Shown here: positions 18,832-27,870 of the stretch, piece after piece
How positions within the stretch are numbered: the first letter of the stretch is position 1
Layout: each line of letters opens with the position of its first letter
Assembly: GCF_019711515.1 (NCBI RefSeq)
Contig: NZ_JAIGNO010000012.1
Span: forward strand, 1 to 64,000
DNA from: Qipengyuania qiaonensis
GTDB lineage: Bacteria > Pseudomonadota > Alphaproteobacteria > Sphingomonadales > Sphingomonadaceae
Direction: 5' to 3'
DNA: 64,000 nt
The notes under the pieces: generated by a model
Told to the model about the DNA's origin: nothing
Databases searched by the model: none
Seen by the model: the letters and a program-made list of their open reading frames with translations, nothing else
Made by a program: the position numbers and the translations under genes

Positions 18832-19824
18832 TCACCCCCCATCCCCCACGCGCCCCTTCTCGGGCGCGATCAGTACGGTGTTCCGGCCGCCTTTCTTCGC
18901 TTCGTAGAGTGCATTGTCCGCGCGTCGCAGGGTCTGTTCGCTGGTGGCCAGGCTTCCCGCCACTCCGGCCGAGAAGGTGATCGGGTTCATCGGCTCGTCG
19001 GTCTCGCGCAGCTTCAGCTTGCGTTCGGCGAGGTCGTCCTTTGCAGCCTGCACCTTCTCGGCCAGCCTGGCCGGATCGGGCACTTCCGCGATCACCAGGA
19101 ACTCCTCCCCGCCCCAGCGCGCGACGGGCCAGGGGGCGAGCGATTCCTCCAGCGCCCCGGCGACCAGTTTCAGCGCCCGGTCGCCCACTGGGTGGCCATA
19201 GGTGTCGTTGATCGACTTGAAATGGTCGATATCGATGATCGCGAGGCAATAGCGGACCTTGCTGATTTCGAGATCCTGGATCGTCGAACGGGCGGCGCGG
19301 CGATTGGCGATGCCGGTCAGCTCGTCGACCAGCGCCTTGTTGCGCGCCTCGTCGAGATCGCGCTGGAGCCGGTCGATCCGGTTGGATGAATTGGCGAGTT
19401 CGCGTTCGGCCTGATCGGCGCGGTCGACGATGTGGCGGATCGCGGTCTTGAGATCCTCGCCCTCGGCCCCCTTGCGGATCGCCTCGCTTTCCTCGGCGAT
19501 GTCGCGCCCCATATCGCCCGCCTGCCGCTGGGTTTCGCGCGCCAGCTCGCCCGCGGCGTCGAGGAACATTTCGAGCGCCTCGTCGCGCGCGGCGATCCGT
19601 TCCGCCGGGTCTTCGGAGACCTGGGCGAACTTGTGCATGATCTCGGCAACCGCTTCCTGCGTCATGCGCAGGCCGGCATCGATATAGGTGTCGGCTTCCT
19701 GCGCGATCACCTTGCTCGTCCGGGTGAGATAGAGATAGCCGAAGCGGTAGTTGAACGGGGTGGGATCGAGCAGATTGCCAGCAAGGAACGCGAGGACTTG
19801 GCTGCCGATAGTGTCCTGTTTCAT
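18832..19824 (-). CDS. GGDEF diguanylate cyclase
   Basis: The 330-residue cytoplasmic protein should make cyclic di-GMP from two GTP. A C-terminal GGDEF domain (about 160-320) carries the active-site GGEEF at about residues 238-242. The N-terminal 150 residues are helical, with a likely coiled coil at about 120-160, and hold an unrecognised sensory region. The allosteric I-site RxxD expected before the active site is absent (LAPW at that position), so product inhibition through this site is unlikely. It has no transmembrane segment. It is transcribed alone, away from ccrM. Confidence 0.92.
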   Translation of the reverse strand: MKQDTIGSQVLAFLAGNLLDPTPFNYRFGYLYLTRTSKVIAQEADTYIDAGLRMTQEAVAEIMHKFAQVSEDPAERIAARDEALEMFLDAAGELARETQRQAGDMGRDIAEESEAIRKGAEGEDLKTAIRHIVDRADQAERELANSSNRIDRLQRDLDEARNKALVDELTGIANRRAARSTIQDLEISKVRYCLAIIDIDHFKSINDTYGHPVGDRALKLVAGALEESLAPWPVARWGGEEFLVIAEVPDPARLAEKVQAAKDDLAERKLKLRETDEPMNPITFSAGVAGSLATSEQTLRRADNALYEAKKGGRNTVLIAPEKGRVGDGG

Positions 19825-19920
19825 CTGTCTGCCAATATACTTGCCGATCCGGCCCGCGCGAGGCCGGTGGAGGCTATACGACCTGTTAGTAAACTCTTAG
19901 CGAAAACTGCCCGCGTGGCA

Positions 19921-21081
<1,161 letters not shown>

Positions 21082-21188
21082 TTATCCACAGGGTGAGTCC
21101 AAACGAACCCACGGTCAAGTGCGAAAAACCTATGGGATCATGGTTAATATCGGGTTTCGCAGAGAGAACAGAAGGTGTCCCACACAAG

Positions 21189-21223
21189 ATATTGAGTCCG
21201 CGTGGAATCTGCGGACTCAATAT
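21189..21223. repeat. 13-bp inverted repeat carrying GANTC sites
   Basis: ATATTGAGTCCGC at 21189-21201 and its perfect reverse complement at 21211-21223 flank a 9-base spacer. Each arm holds a GANTC site (GAGTC, GACTC) and the spacer holds a third (GAATC). It could be a methylation-sensitive operator for ccrM or a mobile-repeat end. Confidence 0.75.
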
Positions 21224-21247
21224 GGTGGGGTGTGGCCTCGAAGACTC
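21211..21247 (+). repeat. Twin-GANTC repeat, copy 1
   Basis: The 26 bases at 21211-21236, starting GCGGACTCAATATGGTGGGG, recur exactly at 22066-22091. In both copies a second GACTC follows after a non-conserved 6-base spacer, so the two GACTC sites are always 29 bp apart. Copy 1 shares its left part with the right arm of the inverted repeat upstream of ccrM. Confidence 0.8.
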
Positions 21248-21469
21248 TACGCAGGCAGCGATTAATCGTTAGGCAGGCAGGGCTGCTCGTGCTAGGCCGT
21301 TCGGGCTGACGTCGAAATTTGCGACGGACTTCGAATTTGACGACCGCCGCCTGCCGTGAACGGCCCCGGTGCAAACCAGACGACGACTTCCTTTCATCGG
21401 ACGATTTTAAGCACGACCACGCCGCATGTCGCGGCGGGGCAACCCCATGCGTTCTTGAAAGGAACCATC

Positions 21470-21682
21470 ATGAGCAAGACCGGAACAGTCAAGTTCTTCA
21501 ACACCGACAAGGGCTATGGCTTCATCCAGCCCGACGACGGTTCGGACGACAGCTTCGTCCACATCAGCGCAGTGCAGGCCGCCGGCATGCAGACCCTCGA
21601 TAAGGACCAGCGCCTTAACTACGAAATCGAGACCGGCCGCAACGGCAAGGCCAGCGCGATCAACCTGTCCGCTGCCGATTGA
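21470..21682 (+). CDS. Cold-shock protein, CspA family
   Basis: The 70-residue single cold-shock domain binds single-stranded nucleic acids and acts as an RNA chaperone. RNP1 (KGYGFIQ) is at about residues 15-21 and RNP2 (SFVHISAV) at about 28-35. The ATG at 21470 follows GAAAGGA. Upstream in-frame residues are part of the leader, which is long, as usual for csp genes. The small gene for a 73-residue protein follows after 70 bp. Confidence 0.92.
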   Translation: MSKTGTVKFFNTDKGYGFIQPDDGSDDSFVHISAVQAAGMQTLDKDQRLNYEIETGRNGKASAINLSAAD

Positions 21683-21752
21683 TCTGCCGTGCCGTGCGTC
21701 GCCGCTTTCGAGCGGTGCGCGCGGTATCTCGCAACAGCGACGGAGCCGATCG

Positions 21753-21974
21753 ATGGCCAACCCTTCCTACGAGTTCTACTCGGCGCGTGCCGCCGAATCC
21801 GCAGCCGAGGCCAAGGCCGCCACGCTGGACAATGTCCGCGAACGGGCGCTGCGGTCCAAGGCGACATGGCAGGCGCTTGCCGACCAGGCCCGCGCCGTGG
21901 TCCAGCAGCGCGAGAAGATCGAGACCGCCAAGGCGGCGGCGCGAGCGGCCGAGCGCGATGCCGGCGATTCCTAG
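21753..21974 (+). CDS. Small Ala-rich helical protein, unknown function
   Basis: The 73-residue protein begins MANPSYEFYSARAAESAAEA and is rich in Ala, Arg, Glu and Gln with no hydrophobic segment. It probably forms one or two long helices (coiled coil) in the cytoplasm. The frame is distinct from the cold-shock gene and has its own ATG 70 bp after that stop. I do not recognise a named family; similar short proteins would be worth finding next to csp genes in Erythrobacteraceae. Confidence 0.65.
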   Translation: MANPSYEFYSARAAESAAEAKAATLDNVRERALRSKATWQALADQARAVVQQREKIETAKAAARAAERDAGDS

Positions 21975-22000
21975 CCTACGCCATCCATCAACAGATCGGC

Positions 22001-22066
22001 CTGCGCCACCGGCGCAAAGCTCCGCCGATGGAGCGGTGTGGGGCCATGCGTGCGCAGCGCGGCCAG
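22001..22066 (-). pseudogene. Orphan copy of the rnhB 3' end (direct repeat A)
   Basis: These 66 bases match 22914-22979, inside the intact rnhB, at 63 of 66 positions. On the minus strand they encode LAALRTHGPTPLHRRSFAPV and a little more, the RnhB C-terminus, followed by a short divergent tail to a stop at 21973. There is no rnhB sequence upstream of it; instead the copy abuts the twin-GANTC repeat. It is therefore a 3' remnant left on the far side of an 850-bp insertion. Confidence 0.85.
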
Positions 22067-22102
22067 CGGACTCAATATGGTGGGGTGTGGCGCGGAGGAC
22101 TC
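22066..22102 (+). repeat. Twin-GANTC repeat, copy 2
   Basis: This second copy of the 26-bp repeat plus spaced GACTC directly abuts the orphan rnhB 3' end. It lies about 90 bp upstream of the membrane-protein gene. GACTC sites at 22069 and 22098 keep the 29-bp spacing of copy 1. It marks the left edge of the small islet. Confidence 0.8.
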
Positions 22103-22191
22103 GCCCGACGGCTCATTGACCGCAATCTCGCTTGCCATCGGATCGTCGTCGAGCGATTATCGATGGTCGTCCGCTTTCTGGGGGAAAATCA

Positions 22192-22887
22192 GTGGGCTAT
22201 CGCGATCTGCACGATCTGGCGCGTTTTTCGGTCGGGTTCGCCATTGCCCTATTGCTGATCGTTCTGGTCGGCTTCGGGTCTTTCATGGCGAAATATCCCG
22301 AAATCGCCGGCCAGACCGTCTGGTTACATCACGTCCACGCGCTCATTATGCTGGCGTGGTTCGCTCTGCTTATCGGGCAGCCACTCCTGATCGCTGCCTC
22401 CCACGAGACAGTACATCGAACCATCGGCCGCTTCAGCCCACTGCTGGCTGCTGGCGTTCTGATCGGCGGCATCTCGATGATCCGGCAAAGTTATCTGGTT
22501 CGTAGCGATGTCTTCACGCCGGCAGTCGACATTTTCATCTTGCTGAATTTTGCGATCTTCTACGGTGTGGCTTTACTGGCCATCCGCCGCTCGCCTCCCT
22601 CCATAGGTGCCCATCAGCGACTGATGCTCCTTTCCGGGGCAGCGTTGACGCCTCCAGCGATCGCCAGGCTTGCAGAAGTGCTCGGGATAGGAATTGCTGG
22701 AGCGATTCCCGTGGTCCTCGCCGTGGCATTTGCGCCAGCGGGCCGCGATCTTGCCCAGACCCGCCGCGTTCATCCGGCAAGCCTGCTGGGCGGCCTGGCG
22801 ATAATGGCGGGAATCGTCGCTGGGCTGGCTATGGCGAATACGAAATGGTGGGCACTGGTACTGGAACGGCTCTGGGGCCCAGCCTAG
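22192..22887 (+). CDS. Multi-pass membrane protein with His motifs, unknown function
   Basis: The 231-residue product has six or seven hydrophobic segments. Paired His occur near the second one (VWLHHVHALIMLAWF) and in the next loop (ASHETVHRTIGR). This pattern recalls heme-b or metal-binding membrane families such as DUF2306-like proteins, but the family is not certain. The start is a GTG at 22192 behind GGGGGAA; the TTG at 22132 lacks a ribosome site. The gene is the only one inside the islet bounded by the duplicated rnhB 3' ends. Confidence 0.72.
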   Translation: MGYRDLHDLARFSVGFAIALLLIVLVGFGSFMAKYPEIAGQTVWLHHVHALIMLAWFALLIGQPLLIAASHETVHRTIGRFSPLLAAGVLIGGISMIRQSYLVRSDVFTPAVDIFILLNFAIFYGVALLAIRRSPPSIGAHQRLMLLSGAALTPPAIARLAEVLGIGIAGAIPVVLAVAFAPAGRDLAQTRRVHPASLLGGLAIMAGIVAGLAMANTKWWALVLERLWGPA

Positions 22888-22898
22888 CGAACCGGCCC

Positions 22899-23525
22899 CT
22901 AGATCAGCACTAGCTGCGCCACCGGCGCAAAGCTCCGGCGGTGGAGCGGTGTGGGGCCATGCATGCGCAGCGCGGCCAGATGCTCGGCCGTACCGTATCC
23001 CGCATTGCGCTCCCACCCGTAATGCGGGTGCGCTTCGGCCGCGTCGCGCATCAGCCGGTCGCGATATTCTTTTGCCAGGATGCTGGCGGCGCCGATGCAT
23101 TGCTCCTTGCCGTCGCCGCCGACGATCGGGCGGGCATCGGCCCAGCGCCAGCCGGGGTGGCGGCCATGGGGCGTCATGTTGCCGTCGATCAGGACCGCTT
23201 CCGGCTCGCGGCCCAGCGCCTCGACCAGACGGGTGACGGCCTGCGTCATCGCGAGCATGGTGGCGGCGAATATGTTGATCCGGTCGATCTCCTCGGGCTC
23301 GACCACCGCGAGCCCCCAGGCGCAGCGCGCGCGAATTTCCGGCTCCAGTGCCGCGCGCTTTCTGACCGAGAGCCGTTTGGAATCGTCCAGCCCCTCCGGA
23401 CAAGGCTTGCACAGTACCACGGCTGCTGCGACAACCGGGCCTGCGAGGGGGCCGCGTCCGGCCTCATCCACGCCCACAACCAGCGGCGCGGCACCAAGTC
23501 CTCTTTCGGGAGTTGCACTAAGCAT
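22899..23525 (-). CDS. rnhB: Ribonuclease HII
   Basis: The 208-residue enzyme cuts RNA in RNA-DNA hybrids and removes single ribonucleotides from DNA. Catalytic residues are visible: Asp-Glu in GVDEAGRGPLAG near residues 18-30, Asp in LIDGNMTP, and the later KGDxx-like region (GGDGKEQCIGAASILAKEYRD). It starts at an ATG whose complement shares two bases with the ATG of the divergent sugar dehydrogenase gene (CATG at 23523-23526). Its C-terminal 22 codons are duplicated at 22001-22066. Confidence 0.93.
   Translation of the reverse strand: MLSATPERGLGAAPLVVGVDEAGRGPLAGPVVAAAVVLCKPCPEGLDDSKRLSVRKRAALEPEIRARCAWGLAVVEPEEIDRINIFAATMLAMTQAVTRLVEALGREPEAVLIDGNMTPHGRHPGWRWADARPIVGGDGKEQCIGAASILAKEYRDRLMRDAAEAHPHYGWERNAGYGTAEHLAALRMHGPTPLHRRSFAPVAQLVLI
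22914..22979 (-). repeat. Direct repeat B (rnhB 3' end, intact copy)
   Basis: This is the functional copy of the 66-bp segment duplicated at 22001-22066, with three mismatches between copies. It lies inside rnhB and forms the right boundary of the islet. Confidence 0.85.
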
Positions 23526-24714
23526 GAAAAAGACCTCGATCCTTGCCGTCACCTTATCGCCCCTGCTGCTGGCATCAAGCTGCGGCAGCACCGGATCGGG
23601 GGATAGCCAGCCGACGCCGATCGCGACATCGACCACGCCCCCCGCCGCGGGCGAATGGAACGGCACGTTCGCGATTGCCGAACACGGCAGCTTCGCCGAA
23701 CCCTGGGCCTCCGCCTTCATTCCGGGCACGGAGATGCTGTTCATCACCGAAAAGGCGGGCACGGCGAAGATCTTCGACACGTCCAGCGATCGGCTCATCA
23801 CGGTCAGCGGATTGCCGCAGGTGGATTACGGCGGCCAGGGCGGCCTGGGCGAAGTCGCCTTTTTGCCTTCGGAAAGCGCGCAGACCGTGGGTCGGCGCAC
23901 GATCTATCTTACTTGGGCCGAAGCGGGCAGCGGCGACATGCGCGGCGCGGTGGTCGGGCGCGGGCAGCTCGTTTGCCAGCAGGCCGGCACCTGCAGCATC
24001 GAAGGCATGAACGTGATCTGGCGCCAGACGCCCAAGGTCACCGGGCGCGGCCATTATTCGCATCGTATCGCCTTCAGCCCGGACGAAAGCCACATGTTCG
24101 TCGCCAGCGGCGACAGGCAGAAGCTCACCCCGGCGCAGGATACCACGAATACGCTGGGCACCATCGTCCGGCTCAACCTCGACGGCACACCGGCCAGCGG
24201 CAATCCGCTGGCGGATAACGGCAGCCCCTCCAACCAAATCTGGTCCTGGGGCCATCGCAATATCCTCGGCATGGATTTCGACGCACAGGGCCGTTTGTGG
24301 GAAGTCGAGCACGGACCCGCGGGCGGAGACGAACTGAACCTGGTGGCGCGCGGGGCGAATTACGGCTGGCCCGAACGCTCCAATGGCAACCACTATAATG
24401 GCGACGATATTCCCGACCATTCTCCCGACGACGGTTTCGCCCAGCCTGCCATCAGCTGGTCGCCGGTCATCGCGCCGGGGAACATGATCTTCTATTCCGG
24501 CACGCTGTTCAACGGGCTGGCGGGCGACCTGCTGATCGCCGGCCTCCAGAGCGAAGGGTTGGTGCGCGTTGCGATCGATGGCGACACCGCGAGCGAAGCG
24601 GCGCGATACGATATGGGCGAGCGCATTCGCCAGATCGTCGAAGGTCCGGACGGGGCGTTGTGGGTGCTCGAAGACGGCGATGGCGGGCGACTGCTCGAAC
24701 TTCGCCCCGGCTAA
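23524..24714 (+). CDS. PQQ-dependent sugar dehydrogenase-like lipoprotein
   Basis: The 396-residue precursor has a lipoprotein signal ending at Cys20 (LLASSC) and a beta-propeller of the soluble aldose sugar dehydrogenase/glucose-sorbosone dehydrogenase family. Supporting motifs are GLGEVAFLP, GRGHYSHRIAF (candidate catalytic His), LNLDGTPASGNP, WSWGHRN and EHGPAGGDELN. It would oxidise a sugar in the periplasm with PQQ. No PQQ synthesis gene is in the window, so cofactor supply is unproven. The start ATG overlaps the rnhB start on the other strand, leaving no room for leaders outside each other's coding region. Confidence 0.88.
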   Translation: MKKTSILAVTLSPLLLASSCGSTGSGDSQPTPIATSTTPPAAGEWNGTFAIAEHGSFAEPWASAFIPGTEMLFITEKAGTAKIFDTSSDRLITVSGLPQVDYGGQGGLGEVAFLPSESAQTVGRRTIYLTWAEAGSGDMRGAVVGRGQLVCQQAGTCSIEGMNVIWRQTPKVTGRGHYSHRIAFSPDESHMFVASGDRQKLTPAQDTTNTLGTIVRLNLDGTPASGNPLADNGSPSNQIWSWGHRNILGMDFDAQGRLWEVEHGPAGGDELNLVARGANYGWPERSNGNHYNGDDIPDHSPDDGFAQPAISWSPVIAPGNMIFYSGTLFNGLAGDLLIAGLQSEGLVRVAIDGDTASEAARYDMGERIRQIVEGPDGALWVLEDGDGGRLLELRPG

Positions 24715-24764
24715 GGCGAATTTGATCGACTTGGCCTGCGGTGCGCCCTAATCGGCGCGCCCTT

Positions 24765-25292
24765 ATGGCGACGCTCGTTCCCCTCTCCGCAATCGACCCG
24801 CAACTGGTCGAAGATCTGCTCGATGCAGCCTTCGGCGAAGGACGCCACGCACGCACCGCCTATCGTATCCGCGAGGGTATGACCCCGCTGGAGGGGTTGA
24901 GCTTCGCCGCGCTGGACGATGACGATTACCTCGCTGGCACAATCCAGTTGTGGCCGGTCGCGCTGACCGATCCGCAGGGCCGCGGGCATCCGATGATCAT
25001 GGTCGGCCCGGTCGCGGTCATGCCCGGGCGGCAGGGCGAAGGGTTCGGCAAGGCGCTGATGGCCGCCAGCCTGGGCGCGATCGATGCGGGGTTCGACGAT
25101 GGCGCGGCTCCCTTGCCGCAGGTGATGATCGGCGATCCCGATTACTACGACCGCTGGGACTTCACCGCCGCCCATACCGCAGGATGGCACTGCCCCGGCC
25201 CGTTCGAAAAGCATCGCCTGCTCGCCCGCGCGGGCAATCCGGCAATCCTGCCCGTCGAAGGCATGCTCGGCCCGTGGAGCTTGGCGAAGTAG
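24765..25292 (+). CDS. GNAT family N-acetyltransferase
   Basis: The 175-residue protein has the GNAT acetyl-CoA fold. Beta-4 is MIMVGPVAVMP and the pyrophosphate loop is RQGEGFGKALM, near residues 88-98, close to the R/Q-x-x-G-x-G/A consensus. The C-terminal half (YDRWDF, WHCPGPFEKHRLLA) resembles the YhbS-like group. Its substrate is unknown. The ATG at 24765 is used; upstream in-frame residues overlap the spacer. It starts a plus-strand run through the CCA-adding enzyme. Confidence 0.85.
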   Translation: MATLVPLSAIDPQLVEDLLDAAFGEGRHARTAYRIREGMTPLEGLSFAALDDDDYLAGTIQLWPVALTDPQGRGHPMIMVGPVAVMPGRQGEGFGKALMAASLGAIDAGFDDGAAPLPQVMIGDPDYYDRWDFTAAHTAGWHCPGPFEKHRLLARAGNPAILPVEGMLGPWSLAK

Positions 25293-25320
25293 GTTCGATC
25301 TGGCATCGGCCTTGGCGACT

Positions 25321-25869
25321 ATGCCCTATACCCCGCCCCCCGAACTTGCCGGAATGTCGCTCGCCCAGATCGCGGAGGCGGTCGCCGAGCGCAAACTGCC
25401 CCCGGTCGAACAATGGTCGCCCGACAATGTCGACGACAGCCATATGCGCATCGCGGCGGACGGGACCTGGTATCACGAAGGATCGCGGATCGGGCGGCCC
25501 GGCATGGTGCGCGCTTTCTCCGGCCTGCTGAACCGCGAGAGTGACGGCAGCTACTGGCTGGTCGTGCCGTATCAGAAACTCTCCATCGAGGTGGAGGATG
25601 CCTGCTTCGTCGCCACCGATGTCAGCGAAATCGAAGGCGATCTCGCTTTCCGCCTCAACACCGACGAGTTGGTCGTGGCCGGGCCTAACAACCCGATCCG
25701 CGCGGCGGGCGACGCGGACCAGCCCGCGATCTATGTCCATGTCCGCCGCGGCTGCGAAGCGCGGCTCAACCGCTCGACCTACGAACAGCTCGCCCGCATC
25801 GCGCTGGCGCGCGGCGATGACTGGACGGTTGCGAGCGGCGGCGAAACATACTCGCTAATCCCTGCATGA
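25321..25869 (+). CDS. DUF1285 domain protein
   Basis: The 182-residue cytoplasmic protein matches the DUF1285 family in length and features: a Pro-rich start (MPYTPPPELAG), VEQWSPDN, a WYHEGSRIGR strand, YWLVVP and VEDACFVATDV. Its function is not known, although the family fold suggests ligand binding. The stop overlaps the ATG of the NUDIX gene (ATGA), and in many alphaproteobacteria DUF1285, a CoA pyrophosphatase and a CCA-adding enzyme are found together as here. Confidence 0.88.
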   Translation: MPYTPPPELAGMSLAQIAEAVAERKLPPVEQWSPDNVDDSHMRIAADGTWYHEGSRIGRPGMVRAFSGLLNRESDGSYWLVVPYQKLSIEVEDACFVATDVSEIEGDLAFRLNTDELVVAGPNNPIRAAGDADQPAIYVHVRRGCEARLNRSTYEQLARIALARGDDWTVASGGETYSLIPA

Positions 25870-26468
25870 GCGCGACTTTCGACCGTCTCGCGCAGCTATT
25901 CGAGCAGGGCCATGCGCGCGATGTGGGCCAGCTCATGTCCGACAGCCGGTTCGCGGATCTCGACCGCACTGCCGATGCTGCCGTGTTGATCGCGGTGACC
26001 GAACAGCCCGATCCCACGGTCCTGCTGACCCAGCGCCCGCGGACCATGCGCGACCATCCGGGGCAGGTCGCCTTTCCCGGCGGCAAGCTCGAAGACGGGG
26101 AAGATGCGGTAACCGGGGCCTTGCGCGAGGCGTGGGAGGAACTGCACATCGAACCCGAACGGGTGCGGGTCATCGGCACGACCGATCGCTATCAGACGGG
26201 TACAGGCTTCGATATCACGCCCGTTCTGGCCACCGTCCCGCGCGACTTGCCGGTCCGCCCCGATCCGCGCGAGGTCGAAAGCTGGTTCGAATGCCCGCTC
26301 GACAAGCTGATGGATGCGTCGCAATGGAGCCGCAACGAGGTCTTCTGGAAAGGGGCGATGCGCGAATATCTCGAGATGGATCACGAAGGCTACCGCATCT
26401 GGGGTGTGACGGCGGCGATCTGCTGGAATCTGTCGCGCCGCATTGCATGGCTCGAGGCGCGCGGATGA
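25866..26468 (+). CDS. NUDIX hydrolase, CoA pyrophosphatase type
   Basis: The 200-residue hydrolase carries a NUDIX box beginning GGKLEDGED and ending with REAWEELHI near residues 75-98, preceded by PGQVAFPGG. This is the signature of CoA diphosphatases such as YeaB/NudL, which cleave CoA to phosphopantetheine and adenosine 3',5'-bisphosphate. It overlaps both neighbours by 4 nt (ATGA), so the DUF1285, NUDIX and CCA-adding genes are translated in sequence. Confidence 0.9.
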   Translation: MSATFDRLAQLFEQGHARDVGQLMSDSRFADLDRTADAAVLIAVTEQPDPTVLLTQRPRTMRDHPGQVAFPGGKLEDGEDAVTGALREAWEELHIEPERVRVIGTTDRYQTGTGFDITPVLATVPRDLPVRPDPREVESWFECPLDKLMDASQWSRNEVFWKGAMREYLEMDHEGYRIWGVTAAICWNLSRRIAWLEARG

Positions 26469-27643
26469 CGGCGCGGCTGCCAGACACCCGGTGGACGCAG
26501 CGCGACAGCCTTGCGAAACTGGTCGGCGCACTGGGGGCGGAAGACATCCGCTGGGTCGGCGGCTGCGTGCGCGATACGCTGCTGGGTTACCAGGCAAACG
26601 ATATCGATGCGGCGACGCGGCACCTGCCCGCCACGGTCATCGATCGGTGCAAGGATGCGGGCATCCGCATCGTACCCACCGGGATAGATCACGGCACGGT
26701 CACAGCCATATTCGAGGATGGCAATGTCGAAATCACAACCTTGCGCCGCGATGTTGCAACCGACGGGAGACGCGCGACGATCGCTTTCTCGACGGACTGG
26801 AGTGACGATGCGGCGCGGCGCGATTTCACCATCAACGCGCTCTATGCGCATCCCAAGACTCTGGAAATCAGCGACTATTTCGGCGGGCTCGACGACCTTG
26901 CCGCCAGGCGCGTCCGCTTCATCGGCGATGCGCAAACCCGGATCAGGGAGGATCACCTCCGGATATTGCGCTATTTTCGCTTCGCCACGCGCTTCGGCGA
27001 TAGCTGGGACGCGGAAGCGACCGGAGCCTGCAGCGCCCTCGCCCCGACATTGAAGGGCCTGAGCCGCGAACGGGTCGGTTGGGAATTGCAGAACCTTCTG
27101 GCCTTGCCCGATCCGTCGGCAACCATCGCGAAAATGCGCGAACTGGGCGTCTTGCAGGAAGTCCTGCCCGAAAGCGGCAGGCGCGAGGTCGAACAGCTTG
27201 CCCGGCTGATCCCGGCCGAGACAGCCGCAGGTATCGCGCCCGACCCCATGCGCCGGATGGCCGCACTTCTGCCGGCCATCGTGCCGGTGGCGGAGACGGT
27301 GTCCGCACGCCTACGCCTTTCGCGTGGCCAGCGCGACCGGCTGATGTGCGTGGCGAGACGCTGTCCGAAAGACGGCGAACAGCCGCGCGGCCTTGCCTAC
27401 GAGGTGGGACAGAGTTGCGCCATCGATCGCCTGCTCATCATCGGCAGCGATCCGTCGGCGATAATCGGGTGGGAAGCGCCCTCCTTCCCGCTCAAGGGCG
27501 GGGAGATCGTGGCACGCGGTGTCGGCAAGGGGCCCGAGGTCGCCCGCATATTGCAGCGCATCGAAAATCGCTGGGTGGAAGAACAGTTCCCCCCTCGCCC
27601 GCGGGTCGACGAAATGCTCGACGAGGAACTGGCCGCCCGCTGA
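26465..27643 (+). CDS. CCA tRNA nucleotidyltransferase
   Basis: The 392-residue class II nucleotidyltransferase adds or repairs the 3' CCA of tRNAs. It has GGCVRDTLLG near residues 32-41, the metal-binding DID at about 46-48, RRDF in the ADP-binding strand (RRDFTINALY) and the RIREDHLRILRYFRFATRF helix. It is not a poly(A) polymerase by neighbourhood or length, although the families are close. Translation is coupled to the NUDIX gene by ATGA. No terminator is obvious in the 227 bp after it. Confidence 0.9.
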   Translation: MTARLPDTRWTQRDSLAKLVGALGAEDIRWVGGCVRDTLLGYQANDIDAATRHLPATVIDRCKDAGIRIVPTGIDHGTVTAIFEDGNVEITTLRRDVATDGRRATIAFSTDWSDDAARRDFTINALYAHPKTLEISDYFGGLDDLAARRVRFIGDAQTRIREDHLRILRYFRFATRFGDSWDAEATGACSALAPTLKGLSRERVGWELQNLLALPDPSATIAKMRELGVLQEVLPESGRREVEQLARLIPAETAAGIAPDPMRRMAALLPAIVPVAETVSARLRLSRGQRDRLMCVARRCPKDGEQPRGLAYEVGQSCAIDRLLIIGSDPSAIIGWEAPSFPLKGGEIVARGVGKGPEVARILQRIENRWVEEQFPPRPRVDEMLDEELAAR

Positions 27644-27870
27644 ACGGGGACTCTCCCCGACCTTCAGCTTCGCTTAAGGTGCAATGCAGCATAAGGCTCT
27701 CGCGGTTGCCAAAAAACGCAATCCGTGACATAGGGACGACGTTCCCTTTAGGGTACTTGCGGGTGGCACGGAACACCATTCTCACCCGCTCATTCCAGTT
27801 TGGACGGCTCAATCGCGCGGTTCGCGCGAAGGGGCCGCATATTTCGAATAACAAGTCTTGGAGCTGCACT

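Noticed and set aside
22132..22191. TTG start extending the islet membrane protein by 20 residues
   Set aside because: No ribosome-binding site and polar, non-family residues; the GTG at 22192 has GGGGGAA in front.
27762..27795. Possible EcfG promoter before the PRC-like secreted protein gene (GGAAC-N16-CATT)
   Set aside because: The second element is CATT and not CGTT at either allowed spacing, so the match is no better than chance.
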